DNA from: Lineus longissimus
Lineage: Eukaryota; Nemertea; Pilidiophora; Heteronemertea; Lineidae
Length of the DNA stretch: 64,000 nt
Reading direction: 5' to 3'
Assembly: GCF_910592395.1 (NCBI RefSeq)
Contig: NC_088313.1
Location: forward strand, 1,616,501-1,680,500
The notes beneath the pieces are model-generated. The model was not told the origin of the DNA. It saw only the letters and a program-made list of their open reading frames with translations, and ran no database searches. Shown piece after piece: positions 44,316 to 54,250 of the stretch (positions are counted from its first letter, which is position 1; every line of letters begins with the position of its first letter). The translations under genes were made by a program, and so were the position numbers.

Positions 44316-47300
44316 CAATGGATTGCCGAACAAATTTGTCGTGGCAATGTGGTGGTGTACGTGCAATTGGTCCACCAATATTTCGTGGTGTACGCGCAAC
44401 TTATACGCACAAAACTTCCAGTTAGAATGGCTCCCAACAAACCGCGAGTGCCTGATGTACCGGTACTTGTCTCAACGTTTTACAATTCGGTTGAGGCCAT
44501 TGGAATGTTTTGCTTGCAGCGTATAGTTCGGTCAAGAAAAATCAACAGGGGACAGATATCAATGTAATATTAATTGCTTCGCCTCCAGGCACGCCGTGGG
44601 AAATTACTTTAGATTATCAGATTAATTAGAAACGACACCAGCGATTCTGAAAGAAATTGAGAAATTGTTAACGGTCGCATGAAGCATCGAACGTCCGATA
44701 GTTGTAGTTCTATGTTGACGATGTGTTTAGGTTACCCGGCATTGCAAGCACCGCCAAAGCCAGCTCCTTATTACGAAGTTTCAAGGGCATATTGACTGTG
44801 ATCTTCACTATTCTACTACCTTCGGGCTTTTTACCGGTGACGGGTGGTTTTAACTCATGTTCTGATGTGATTGCAATGACAAACAGCCCCGTATTAACCT
44901 TTAAAACGGGTTTACCGCTGAGTCTGCTGACATCTCGCTGACTTGAATGGTTTTAGCATTCGATCACTTTGAAAATGATATCCACCAATGCTGAATCGCA
45001 TCCAATGACAGGACAGATATTAGAAGTGTGACCTTTGACCTGAGTCGGACAGTTCCGGGGAGCTGTCAAACCCGGTAGCAGATTTGTGACATCTTATGTT
45101 AATTAAAAAATGAATGCTTCAGGATGAAATGTGCAGCAAATGTTTTTCTCTGATTGATTGATGATCGTTCTATGTTGTTTTGTTGGTGCGGTTTGACGGG
45201 TGATGGGTTTGTCTCTATTTTGAGTTAGTGTGAGGGTCTGGGTTAGAAGCAAGTAGTTTTCTTAGCAGGTAAACAAATCAACGAAAACTTGCCCTGAAAC
45301 AACATTTTGAAATTCAAAGATTTTCGAGTAACACAACAAAACAAGAATTTCAAGCGTACTCATTTGTTGTGATACTAAATATTGTGTTAGAGTAAGAATG
45401 TACCAGGTGGAAGTTAGGATTCTGAAAAAAGTGTCTTGATTACTTTGAGTTTTCAAGTGTATTACCATGTATATACATGGATAAAACATGTATATACATG
45501 GATAAAACATTTGCAAAATATCTATATATATAGGGAAATACAGGGAAAATTTGCCCTGTGTGTGATGGAGAGTCTTTGAAAAACACCCTAAGACCAGTAC
45601 GAAGAAACTGATATTTTCTTTTGGCCGTCGTCCATACACGTCATATCAGCCTGGCAAGTCAATTGGGTGCTGGGAACAAAAAAATTAGAGCACCACAACA
45701 GATTATTTTCATGTCGGTTTCATTGAGAAAAAACATGAATTAGTTGATAAATTCCATTCACCTTGGAAGACATTATAGGATATCCCAGAAATAGGCAATT
45801 TGCACCAGGGGACCCTATCATTATTCGTAAAAGGAAAATTAATGCCGTGCAAAATGGCAATTTGGGACACTGACGATAGTCGTGTCAATGTGATTTTGCG
45901 CACCGGTGGTAATTAGCTTCTGCAGTGTTAAGACAATTGATTCTCAGATGGAAGTTTTACCCTGTGTTGATTTCTCTACGGGGTAAAATCATTATTAAAT
46001 AATGGCTGTGGCAAATTGGCTTGGTAAAGTGTGGTTGCAGAGCGTGATAAGTTCAGATTAAATCAGAGCAGAAGAGAATAAATCTGTGTAAAAAACCTGA
46101 TACTCAATCTGCCTATTTAGTAGCTTCGAGGAATTACACAGATTTAATCAGAATTTGAATTTGCTGTCATCGGATGGCTTTCCGTCCATTTTTAGACCTT
46201 GAGCTGCATATCCACCCGTCAGATGTTGTTAAAACTTCAATCATGTCACTTTAGTGCGCGTTTCATCGGCTAATATCGACGTTGACAGTTTGATAGAGTT
46301 TTCATCCACTGAAGGACAAAAACAAACGATACATTGAAATGAGTTGAAGACAGGTCCCCGGCTAAAAAGCTCAAGTCAGTGCATTAACCATGACTTCAAA
46401 TCGTTTTGCATTAGAGCGACGAGGCCTTCAGTTTCTTTCATATCATTTAATGAGCAAGCATCTCGGTGTAAAAGAATATGCAAATACTCTATCTTCGCGT
46501 TTATAAAGTCGCTTTATTCCTTTACCTCCAGTTGCACCAGCATACGCTTCATTGAGCACAGCAGTACTGTAGCTCAATCGATGCACTTGTTACATGTAGA
46601 AGATAAACTCATGAGATCGGCAAGTATTTTCCTGTAGAAAACAGGAAAACGTCTCTTTTATGACGTCGACTGACGTTATAAAAGAGAACGGAAACAACTT
46701 AAGATCAACAAAAAGTAAATTGATTTACAATGTAACGAAAACAAAGACGGATCGCAAAGTGGGACTACCATATTCAGCGATACCAACAAAACGTGTACTA
46801 AACATAATCTTATATGTCAAATGAAATATTATAGTAATATACATTAGGCTTTTACAATGTTCCGCAATCTCAAAGCGCTTTATATTAGTTGAGTTGCCGA
46901 ATTTCGCCGTGATAATCCGAGAGCTATCTGTGATATCCTTTGACATAATAGTCAAACACGACAAACTATGACTTCTTTTAATAAAACGGGGTATTTGCTT
47001 TAGATATGTTAGCTGATTTTCCTTAAATAAAATGCGCTTTAACCATCAAACGTGTGTTACAAAGAAATCTGATAAAATTTCTCTCGAATCTCCTTGATGT
47101 CCAAATGTGATATCAACAGTTATCATAAACTAGATATATCTATTTTCATTTTCACTTTTCTGCTGAGATGTTTCTATTTTATTGCTTTGATCTGATTCAC
47201 GTAGCTTTGTTAAAGTTAGCTTATGCTGCTAAACCCAACTCTGTCACATTTCGTAGATTATTGCCGACAGCACGTTTATAGAAAACGCACGTATTATCAA

Positions 47301-48235
47301 AATGTGCCTCAAGATCTCTCTCCTGTTCTAAAAGGTGATCTAAATATAAATTGCCCCATGTCTTCCCTTTGTACGAACGAGCGCGGAACAAAATCCGGAG
47401 AAAAATCTCGCCCGAAATTGAACCATGTCGACATGAAAACCTTTAGGTGGTTGCATTAGCCAATATCTTTTACGACCTAAGCTTACGGAAAGAACAAGAC
47501 TTTCCACTTTATGGCAAACTGCGGGAAGGTTTTGACTTTTGCCTGTGGGGATACATTAAATAATGACATGGCTTCCCCAAGTTAACCATTACAGCTGTCA
47601 CGGTAACTCGAGTAAGCGCGGAGCAAGACTTTCAGCATCGAGTCAAAGTCAATGCAATCGCACAGCGCCTAAGTGGAATTCTCCTCTGGGGATAAAATTC
47701 AAGTGCCGTTGACAGATTCTGAGATAAAAACCAAGGCGTTTTGCTCCTGCGTAAGTGTACTGCAGCAACCAATACATCATATTACTATTTTTCTGAACGT
47801 GTGTTTGATGCTTTTCCAATTTTGTCTAAGCTCTTAGAGAGTAGAAAAACGCGTTATTCGTTATTTTCAGTACGCGCCGCACAAGACCTTACCCGCCACG
47901 TGAGTGCACCCCGAGATCCGAGTTCACGATACCCCGCTATTAAGACGCAACGCAACGCAACGGAGTATATCTCTCCGCCCCCGAAAAACCTAGAAAACGA
48001 TGTGAGTTCCTATAATATTCGATCCAAAATTGACCCGAATTCTGTGAGTAGATATCATTCAAAATATAAAAGTCCAAAGTAATGTTTGCAAATCAAATAA
48101 CTAACAGTCCTCGAGGTAACTTGGCACGGCAGGCTTTTTCAGCATTTTCGCCACGCTTTTGGTCAACATTTTAGCTCCACCCAATTGGTGATTGTTACCG
48201 TTTAACTTCGGATTGCCGCAGCATCCACCGATTTC
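44316..48235. other. Intergenic, no gene recognised
   Basis: About 3.9 kb. It includes a 21-bp tandem duplication at 45466-45507 and an imperfect inverted repeat near 46650-46690 (CTCTTTTATGACGTC and its near-complement). A 113-codon plus-strand frame at 47741-48082 lies in the 3' flank of the acyltransferase-like gene and shows no known domain. Confidence 0.4.
45466..45507 (+). repeat. 21-bp tandem duplication
   Basis: Two perfect units CATGTATATACATGGATAAA(A), each with an internal palindrome CATGTATATACATG. Confidence 0.9.
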
Positions 48236-49750
48236 CTACTCCATGAGGTATCTTTCGAGTTCTTCCTTTATCAGAGATAGATACTTTTCGGCCAGTTCAT
48301 CGGACACAAGCATCTTACTGTATCCGAGTTCCCAGTGAAACAGAGACGAAGAATTGAGACGATGAATGCTGTGACAAAAGACAGTCGAACCCCTGGTTCC
48401 AGTTATCAACTCTATCTCGTCTATTTTTCCTTTTCCGGGAGAATTGATAAATGACCCGAAATTTGATATGTAGAACAGGTCCTGTACTGGGTCACAATCG
48501 TCACGGTAATACGCTTCCCGGTCCGACATAAATTTGTCATAGAGCTCGTTGAAGTACTTTAAACTTCCCAGAATCTCTTTGGGATCGGCTAAAATTTCAC
48601 GGGTTTCTTTCTCGATGGCGGCTGCGAGCTTCCAGAATGCCTCATTACTATTACAACTCGCCATTTTTGCCGGAATTATTATGTTGTTACTGAGTTCGGC
48701 TACCCAAACGCCGGCGTGAGACGGAGGGAGTTTAGGTTTCGCATAAGGCCGCAAGTCTGCCGCGAAGGGGGATTGCAGTGACCACCCCTGGTCAGAGAGG
48801 AGCCCTAAATCAATTTGCAACCTGTACAATGCCATGGCATGTGCAGCAACGCTTACACTGTTCAATGAAACATTATGTTGGGCCACCTCGTGCAGCAGTT
48901 GGGAATTCTGCTTCTTGTCCAAAACAAAACCTGTTATTCCCGTACAGGGTTGTGGGTGACTCGGCTTATGCATCTCCACAAGTTTCATCATAAGGGCTTT
49001 ATTATCATTCCAGGTGTTGGGCTTTAGATTGTTAGACCTGCTATCTGGATACTGATCTAAAATGTCTTCGCGAACAGGAAGCATAGGCAGACTTTCTATG
49101 TTATCATCTCCGTCTTGAAGCAAGGCCTTTTCTAGAAAGTAAGCTATATCACTGATCACTTTCATTGTCTTTCCGTCAAACGCGCATGTTTGACTGACGA
49201 TAATGACCGGATAGAGAAATCCCCGGTCAGAAGTTTCAGGCGTAAGGACTCTAAAGTGGGAAAGCAGCTGCCCGTACGTAAATCTGTGTTGTTCCTCTCT
49301 TGCGAGAACGGCTCTCCGATCAGCGGTCTGGAGAATCTCATAGTCGAGTTCATCGGCAACTTCGGCGAAGTAGTTCTCACCATCCTTCAAGGTGACAACC
49401 AGGCGCAAGACTGCGTGTCGTTTCTGTAAGTTCTCAAACGCTTTCCTTATTTGTTCCGGAGTTACCTCCATCTCCGATCTTATTACGACACAAAAACTAA
49501 AGGTGGACCTTCCTTTCTCGCGTCCAGTTTCAAAAAGGAAATTTTCATAATTCCCGAGTTTCCGCCCGATTTTTTGGTCCAGCCTGTTGTTACGTCGGTT
49601 GTTATTGGCTACGGAACTCGCTAATAGACGAGCGGAAACAGCGTGAGGTGTACGAGTTATCTGCTGTCTCATGTTAACCTGAAACCCTAGCGGAGCCCAT
49701 CTTGTGAAAGAGGTGGACGTCTTTGCCATCTTGGACATTAAACGAAACAT
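48236..49750 (-). CDS. Condensation-domain/CoA-dependent acyltransferase-like protein, catalytic His missing
   Basis: 504 residues with the two-lobed layout of the condensation/alcohol acetyltransferase/PapA-type superfamily. The N-lobe starts near RKLGNYENFLF (63-73), with LQKRHAVLRLVV (108-119), and the active-site region is QTCAFDG (187-193). The C-lobe has VSVAAHAMAL (299-308), LRPYAKP (333-339) and the SNFGSF strand (429-434). The superfamily motif is HHxxxDG with the second His as general base. Here D192-G193 are kept but that position is T188, which I confirmed in the DNA. The protein is therefore probably not a standard acyltransferase: it may be a pseudoenzyme or use another base. 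The first 60 residues are rich in Arg, Ser and Thr with almost no acidic residues, like a mitochondrial presequence. The start at 49750 is chosen because a TTTTTTCTTTTCAG acceptor lies 12 bp upstream. Confidence 0.82.
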   Translation of the reverse strand: MFRLMSKMAKTSTSFTRWAPLGFQVNMRQQITRTPHAVSARLLASSVANNNRRNNRLDQKIGRKLGNYENFLFETGREKGRSTFSFCVVIRSEMEVTPEQIRKAFENLQKRHAVLRLVVTLKDGENYFAEVADELDYEILQTADRRAVLAREEQHRFTYGQLLSHFRVLTPETSDRGFLYPVIIVSQTCAFDGKTMKVISDIAYFLEKALLQDGDDNIESLPMLPVREDILDQYPDSRSNNLKPNTWNDNKALMMKLVEMHKPSHPQPCTGITGFVLDKKQNSQLLHEVAQHNVSLNSVSVAAHAMALYRLQIDLGLLSDQGWSLQSPFAADLRPYAKPKLPPSHAGVWVAELSNNIIIPAKMASCNSNEAFWKLAAAIEKETREILADPKEILGSLKYFNELYDKFMSDREAYYRDDCDPVQDLFYISNFGSFINSPGKGKIDEIELITGTRGSTVFCHSIHRLNSSSLFHWELGYSKMLVSDELAEKYLSLIKEELERYLME

Positions 49751-49762
49751 TGCGGCAGTTTC

Positions 49763-50161
49763 CTGAAAAGAAAAAACACTTATAACAAAATACAATACAA
49801 TACAATACAATACATACTGAGTGAAACCATCTCCAAAAATTTTTAAAAACTGCAAATAAAATCACTATTTACTCATAAATTATATGTGATTTTTTCTTCA
49901 AACAGCTAGCTTGCCCTAGCAATGACCCTTATTCACGCATTGATAAGGTTTTTGGCAGAGGAAAATCAGCAGGTTTTATTATTCCTTGCACCAAAAATAT
50001 CCTATCTTTCTCATAATTAGGAAGATTTGTGAACCTGAAAGACTGTTTCATTTATTCAATATTTCTTACTGACCCCAAATATATCTTTGATATAAGTAAG
50101 CAAGCAACTTTTTTTTTCATGTTTTAGGTTTCAGGAAAGTTCATCGAGTATCTCTACTTAC
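49763..50161 (-). other. Predicted 5'-leader intron of the acyltransferase-like gene
   Basis: Minus-strand donor TTAATCG|GTAAGTAG (intron starts at 50161) and acceptor TTTTTTCTTTTCAG (ends at 49763) define a 399-bp intron ending 12 bp before the ATG. It contains a TACAA pentanucleotide microsatellite at 49791-49813. The upstream exon has no ATG between the TATA box and the donor. Confidence 0.65.
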
Positions 50162-50267
50162 CGATTAAGGACTGCGAGATTTCACAGAATATGAGCGTTG
50201 ATGGCGTTGGTGTATCGTCAGGACAGAGGTCAACAGTTGAATGTGTGGTTGGGAAGTAATCCCTCGC

Positions 50268-50276
50268 AATATATAC
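50268..50276 (-). promoter_or_regulatory. TATA box candidate for the acyltransferase-like gene
   Basis: GTATATATT on the minus strand, about 110 bp upstream of the leader-exon donor. A 770-bp inverted-repeat transposon begins only 20 bp beyond it, so any upstream control must lie in or beyond that element. Confidence 0.4.
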
Positions 50277-50296
50277 AACCACGACTGTGCATGCTA

Positions 50297-51066
50297 CAGT
50301 CCTACCAGAAAGTAAATGTCCATCGTTTTTTGGAAAATATCACAGAGATAGAATGAGACAATTAAATGCGGTTTTCAGCAGAGAATGGCATATCTAGTTG
50401 GTCAAGTATCTGTTGTATTTGGGCCCAACTAATCCTGTCTCTTCATTATGTAACACGCAATTTTAAAAATGTCCAAAAGCAACTTTTTTATTTCATTTTA
50501 TTTTATTTCTTTTTCACAATGTATTGGGGAACTTTGATGCAACGAAGGTTTTTTGCTTTCATTACGAGAAAATTCCTGCTAAATTCTTCATTTTGAAGAT
50601 TAGTTTTAGCTCGCTACAGGTGATTGTTTATTTCATACAGCTGGTGGCTTTTGAGAACACTCCTCATGGTCAGCAATGCAGTCAGTCAGGGTGTTTATGG
50701 TGAACTCAGCTCATACATGAAGGATTGGGGGGGTCTTTATCAAAGGAAATGGAAGAGATTAATGTGCATTTGTCATGACTATTGAATACATTCTATAGAA
50801 TTGCAAGTGCCAAAAATGATGGTCATAAAACACAGTTCATGGGCTCATGTGAATTTTTGAAAAGGCACATGAAATGAAAAAAGTGATTTTTGGACCATTT
50901 TTGAAATGCTTGTTACATAATGAAGGGATAGAATTAGATGCATCCAAATACAACAGATATATGACTAACTAAATATACCATACTCTGCTGAAAACCGCAT
51001 TCAAATATCTTACTTTATCTGTGATATTTTTTTAAACGGTTGGGCATTTTGTTTCTGGTAGGACTG
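50297..51066. mobile_element. 770-bp Tc1/mariner-like non-autonomous element with ~220-bp inverted repeats
   Basis: Ends CAGTCCTACCAGAAA and its complement, each next to TA (50295-50296 and 51067-51068), match Tc1/mariner style CAGT ends with TA target duplication. Inverted similarity continues inward for about 220 bp on each side, with mismatches, through GCGGTTTTCAGCAGAG and CTTCATTATGTAACA. No transposase frame is present. It lies directly upstream of the promoter of the acyltransferase-like gene. Confidence 0.8.
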
Positions 51067-51068
51067 TA

Positions 51069-52142
51069 CATGTCACCTTACTTTACGTCACGATCGACCA
51101 GCCAGATGTTACCAAATCATTTATGGAGTCGCCAGAGAATTACCAAACTCGGACCACTTTGGTCCTTATGCAAAAAACATTTGTGACCAAGGCCCTTCAC
51201 AGGGCGCAACCCACTGTTGCGCATGCGTTGTTGAACAGGAAGACCCTGACTCGTCATAAATGACCAATTATGAACTGCTAAGTCAATTTAGGAATCGTCA
51301 TGACCAAACCACGAAAAGAACATTTTGGTCCTTCTGTGACCCAGGCCTATTTGGCCCTTACACAAACGAGCATCTGTGACCCAGGCCTATTGTCCCGGCG
51401 ATTCCCAAATGGCACTAACGATCCTGGATGAGCGCAACAGCTGCGAACATGTGGAAAAAACAAGTTTAGAAAATTTGATCGAACTCAACTTGAATCACCC
51501 CCAACTGATTACTTATTTCTAATTAAGACTAGGTGTTTTCTTGTTAATAAATAAATAATCTTCTTCAGCATTTAACCCCGTGAAAGGACAACTTGGGTCC
51601 TCAGCGAAGTCAGAATCAATGTTTATAACAGATTCTGGTGACGAATAAACTGAATAGACGTACATTTGCCAGAAACCTATATACAATTACATGTAGTTCT
51701 TGTGTATAGCGAATCACTTTACTACATACAAAAAATAACGTGGCTTTTTGATCGAGGTCGAAGTGATCTGTGTAAATGACCGACATCGAGATGACAGTCT
51801 AAATCCTACCCTTCTATGTGCAGTAACCATGCCATAAGGATAGGTCCGACTACAAAAATGAGTCGTAAATGTATCAAAATCTTGTATGTCAAGATGGCAG
51901 TCTCATAATCATTGGATGCACATTTCTGATCAACATTCCATGTGAAGTTGGTCTCGTCTCCCTTTGTCGTCTTGGGTAAACATCGTAAACGTCCCTGTGG
52001 AATAATATCGCGGCTGGGTAGTCAAGTGTAAACTTCATGATGTTAGCAGTGTGCAAATCGTTGCTAATGATATCGCTGTAAGAAGATTATGACGGCGTAC
52101 CACCAGCCTTCGGTCTTTTTGGAAGCAATATAGATATGGTGT
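51069..52142. other. Intergenic, no gene recognised
   Basis: Repeated GACC/TTTGGTCCTT and CTGTGACCCAGGCCTATT words occur around 51150-51400, possibly a decayed repeat. No coding sequence recognised. Confidence 0.35.
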
Positions 52143-52322
52143 ACAAGTCATGCACTCAGGTGGGATCCGCGAGGCAGACAGCGCCCGGGAAGGCCGTGGA
52201 CCACATGGCGACGATCAACAGAACACGAGGTTAGGAAGATAGGGAGGAACTGGACCCAAGTTGAGAGAACTGCCCAGGAGAGGAAGCGGAAAAATCTTGT
52301 TGGCCACCTATGCTCCACTTGG
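52143..52322 (+). mobile_element. LINE reverse transcriptase C-terminal fragment
   Basis: In one frame the sequence encodes LRWDPRGRQRPGRPWTTWRR, then EVRKIGRNWTQVERTAQERK and LVGHLCST. This is the recognisable C-terminal end of an endonuclease/reverse transcriptase ORF common in aquatic invertebrate LINEs. It is truncated upstream and has lost a few bases near the KRKNL part compared with the usual KRWRNL pattern. A dead copy. Confidence 0.85.
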
Positions 52323-52471
52323 AGTAACATGGTTAAAAGTAGGTCAGTAAACGTACAGCTCATAAGCGTATGTCGTTAATATAAGCTCATTTACAACCGT
52401 GAAAATTGCCACCAATTCAAGGCAGCAAATAAACAACTGACATGAAAATGAGTCGCGAAAACATATAAAAG

Positions 52472-52485
52472 CCCCCCCCCCCCCC
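52472..52485 (+). repeat. Poly-C run
   Basis: Fourteen consecutive C, one of three poly-C runs in the window (others near 24400 and 40156). Confidence 0.9.
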
Positions 52486-52842
52486 ATCTTGCATTAGGTA
52501 TTCTTAAATGACAATCAAGCTCTCTTGTCAGAGGAAACTAGCTCGTCAGACATCTATTACCTATCTCAAACGTGTCACGTCTAAGATGGCCAAATTCGAT
52601 TGGAAATGAAGGTGTATCACCAACCTGAGATCAAGCTTTTTTTGCTCCTACGTCCTATACAAAACCCCGCGAAAAAGCAACAAAATCCACTGCAAGAGCG
52701 GCTGTTCCAACTACTTGACACACCCGTACCCGTATGTGTTATATAATGCCAAAAGCAGCGAGGGAAGCATAATTGGTATAACGGCAATCGCCGATCGTAG
52801 TGTATAATCGTAGTGCAGTCATGCTTTCTGCTCCATCGGCAG

Positions 52843-53007
52843 GGGTGTCTACAAAACCAAGACCCAAGACCCAAGACCCAAGACCTACAAAACCAAGACC
52901 CAAGATGTTGATGGGTCTTGGTTTTGTAGGTCTTGGTTTTGTAGGTGGGGGTCTTGGTTTTGTAGGTCTTGGGTCTTGGGTCTTGGGTCTTGGTTTTGTA
53001 GACACCC
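52843..53007. mobile_element. 165-bp foldback element, almost perfect hairpin
   Basis: Starts GGGTGTCTACAAAACCAAGA and ends with its exact complement. The arms match for about 58 bp and are made of repeats of CAAGACC and CTACAAAACCAAGACC, with an extra partial repeat in the right half. It is flanked by the 10-bp direct repeat CCATCGGCAG (52833-52842 and 53008-53017), which marks it as an insertion. Eight to ten bp duplications suit hAT or Mutator-type transposases. No protein is encoded. Confidence 0.85.
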
Positions 53008-53766
53008 CCATCGGCAGTCAAGATAACAACCAATGAAAGGGCGTGCTTGGATACGCGTGCTACAACCTTTGATTGCGGCGCTCTGATTGGGCGCTTTTTT
53101 CTACCACTGCAATCCGTCGGAAAGGTATGGGATTTGAAATATCGACAGACGGAGTATATTGATAACCACTGGTTATGCCAGGATGGAGTGGTACATTCAT
53201 GCCTTTTCAATCATGTTGACTGAAGCCCATCTCCTCTACGAGTTGATCCGAATGTCGTTCGACACAGTCAACACCCCTAATGCAAAATGCATCAGACTCG
53301 GTCCCTGCGTGTGTAGTCTGTTTGCTGAAGTTAGTAATCGACTTACATGTTGTCTTTGACACTTTGCTGGTTGATGAGTGAATGGACATGCCAGCGGACA
53401 GTTTACTAGACGAGGAGCAGAATATATCGTCATGAGTAGGTGGCTAATGGGATAAACGAAGACATATCGATTGCCGAGTACTTGAATGCATATATCCGAA
53501 GGACGATCCTGTAAAGTACTATAACTTGTGAGATTGGTTTCTGAGAGTCTCATCCGAGGTGGGCGACCCTTTGATGGCATATGATTGGCAACACCAAACT
53601 TTCAGTCTGCACTTCACGTTAAACCCTTATGCACGTCATAACCAATTCGAGTCAGCACACCAAAAAGTTGTCTTCGAATATCCGAGAAATAGTACATGTA
53701 CATGAAATAAGAAAATGAACAAAGCTTATCTTGACAACTTCATTCCGTTTGGTAATATACCTTTAA

Positions 53767-53941
53767 GGGTGGTTTCGCAGGCGCACGGATAGCACGACGT
53801 GAACGTTTAGCTAGACGTAACCGTTTTATTCACTGCTGCATCATTTTGGTGGTTTCGCTGCGCACGAGAAAACGGTTACGTTTAAGTCTAGGTGGCGCGA
53901 ATTTTGAAAATGGCGCTATCCGTGCGCCTGCGAAACCACCC
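53767..53941. mobile_element. 175-bp MITE with 27-bp perfect inverted ends
   Basis: Ends GGGTGGTTTCGCAGGCGCAC and onward to 27 bp are perfectly inverted at the right. The interior has a second, imperfect inverted pair (AACGTTTAGCTAGACGTAAC and its near-complement). Flanks are TTTAA and TATAA, so a TWA- or TTAA-type target is possible but not exact. Confidence 0.8.
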
Positions 53942-54180
53942 TATAATACAATAGCATACGTTTAGTATACATTGGAACCTCTCTATTTAGAGACACTCTC
54001 GGGACTGACGAATGCTGTCCTTATTATAAAACACAAACGCCCGACCAGAAAACGACCAACTGCACTTCAAACATGATAGACACTCAGCGACTGGTCTCAC
54101 TGGACTGCACAAACAACAAGTTCATTGACGAGACAGGTCACTGAGACGCTCTCGTGTAAAGAAAAAATGAAAGATATTCC
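53942..54180. other. Intergenic
   Basis: No gene recognised. Confidence 0.4.
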
Positions 54181-54250
54181 GCGAGCGGGTTCGAACTCGG
54201 AACCCTCACCTCTTAATCCTTGCCGTCTTACCCATTATGCCATAAAGCCG
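54181..54250 (-). pseudogene. tRNA-like / SINE head with A and B boxes
   Basis: On the minus strand an A-box-like TGGCATAATGGGTAAG is followed about 35 nt later by a B-box-like GAGTTCGAACCC, and then by T-rich sequence. The acceptor and anticodon stems do not pair, so it is not a working tRNA. A tRNA-derived SINE remnant is the best reading. Confidence 0.45.

Noticed and set aside
47741-48082. 113-codon plus-strand frame downstream of the acyltransferase-like gene
   Set aside because: No known domain and no splice or promoter evidence.
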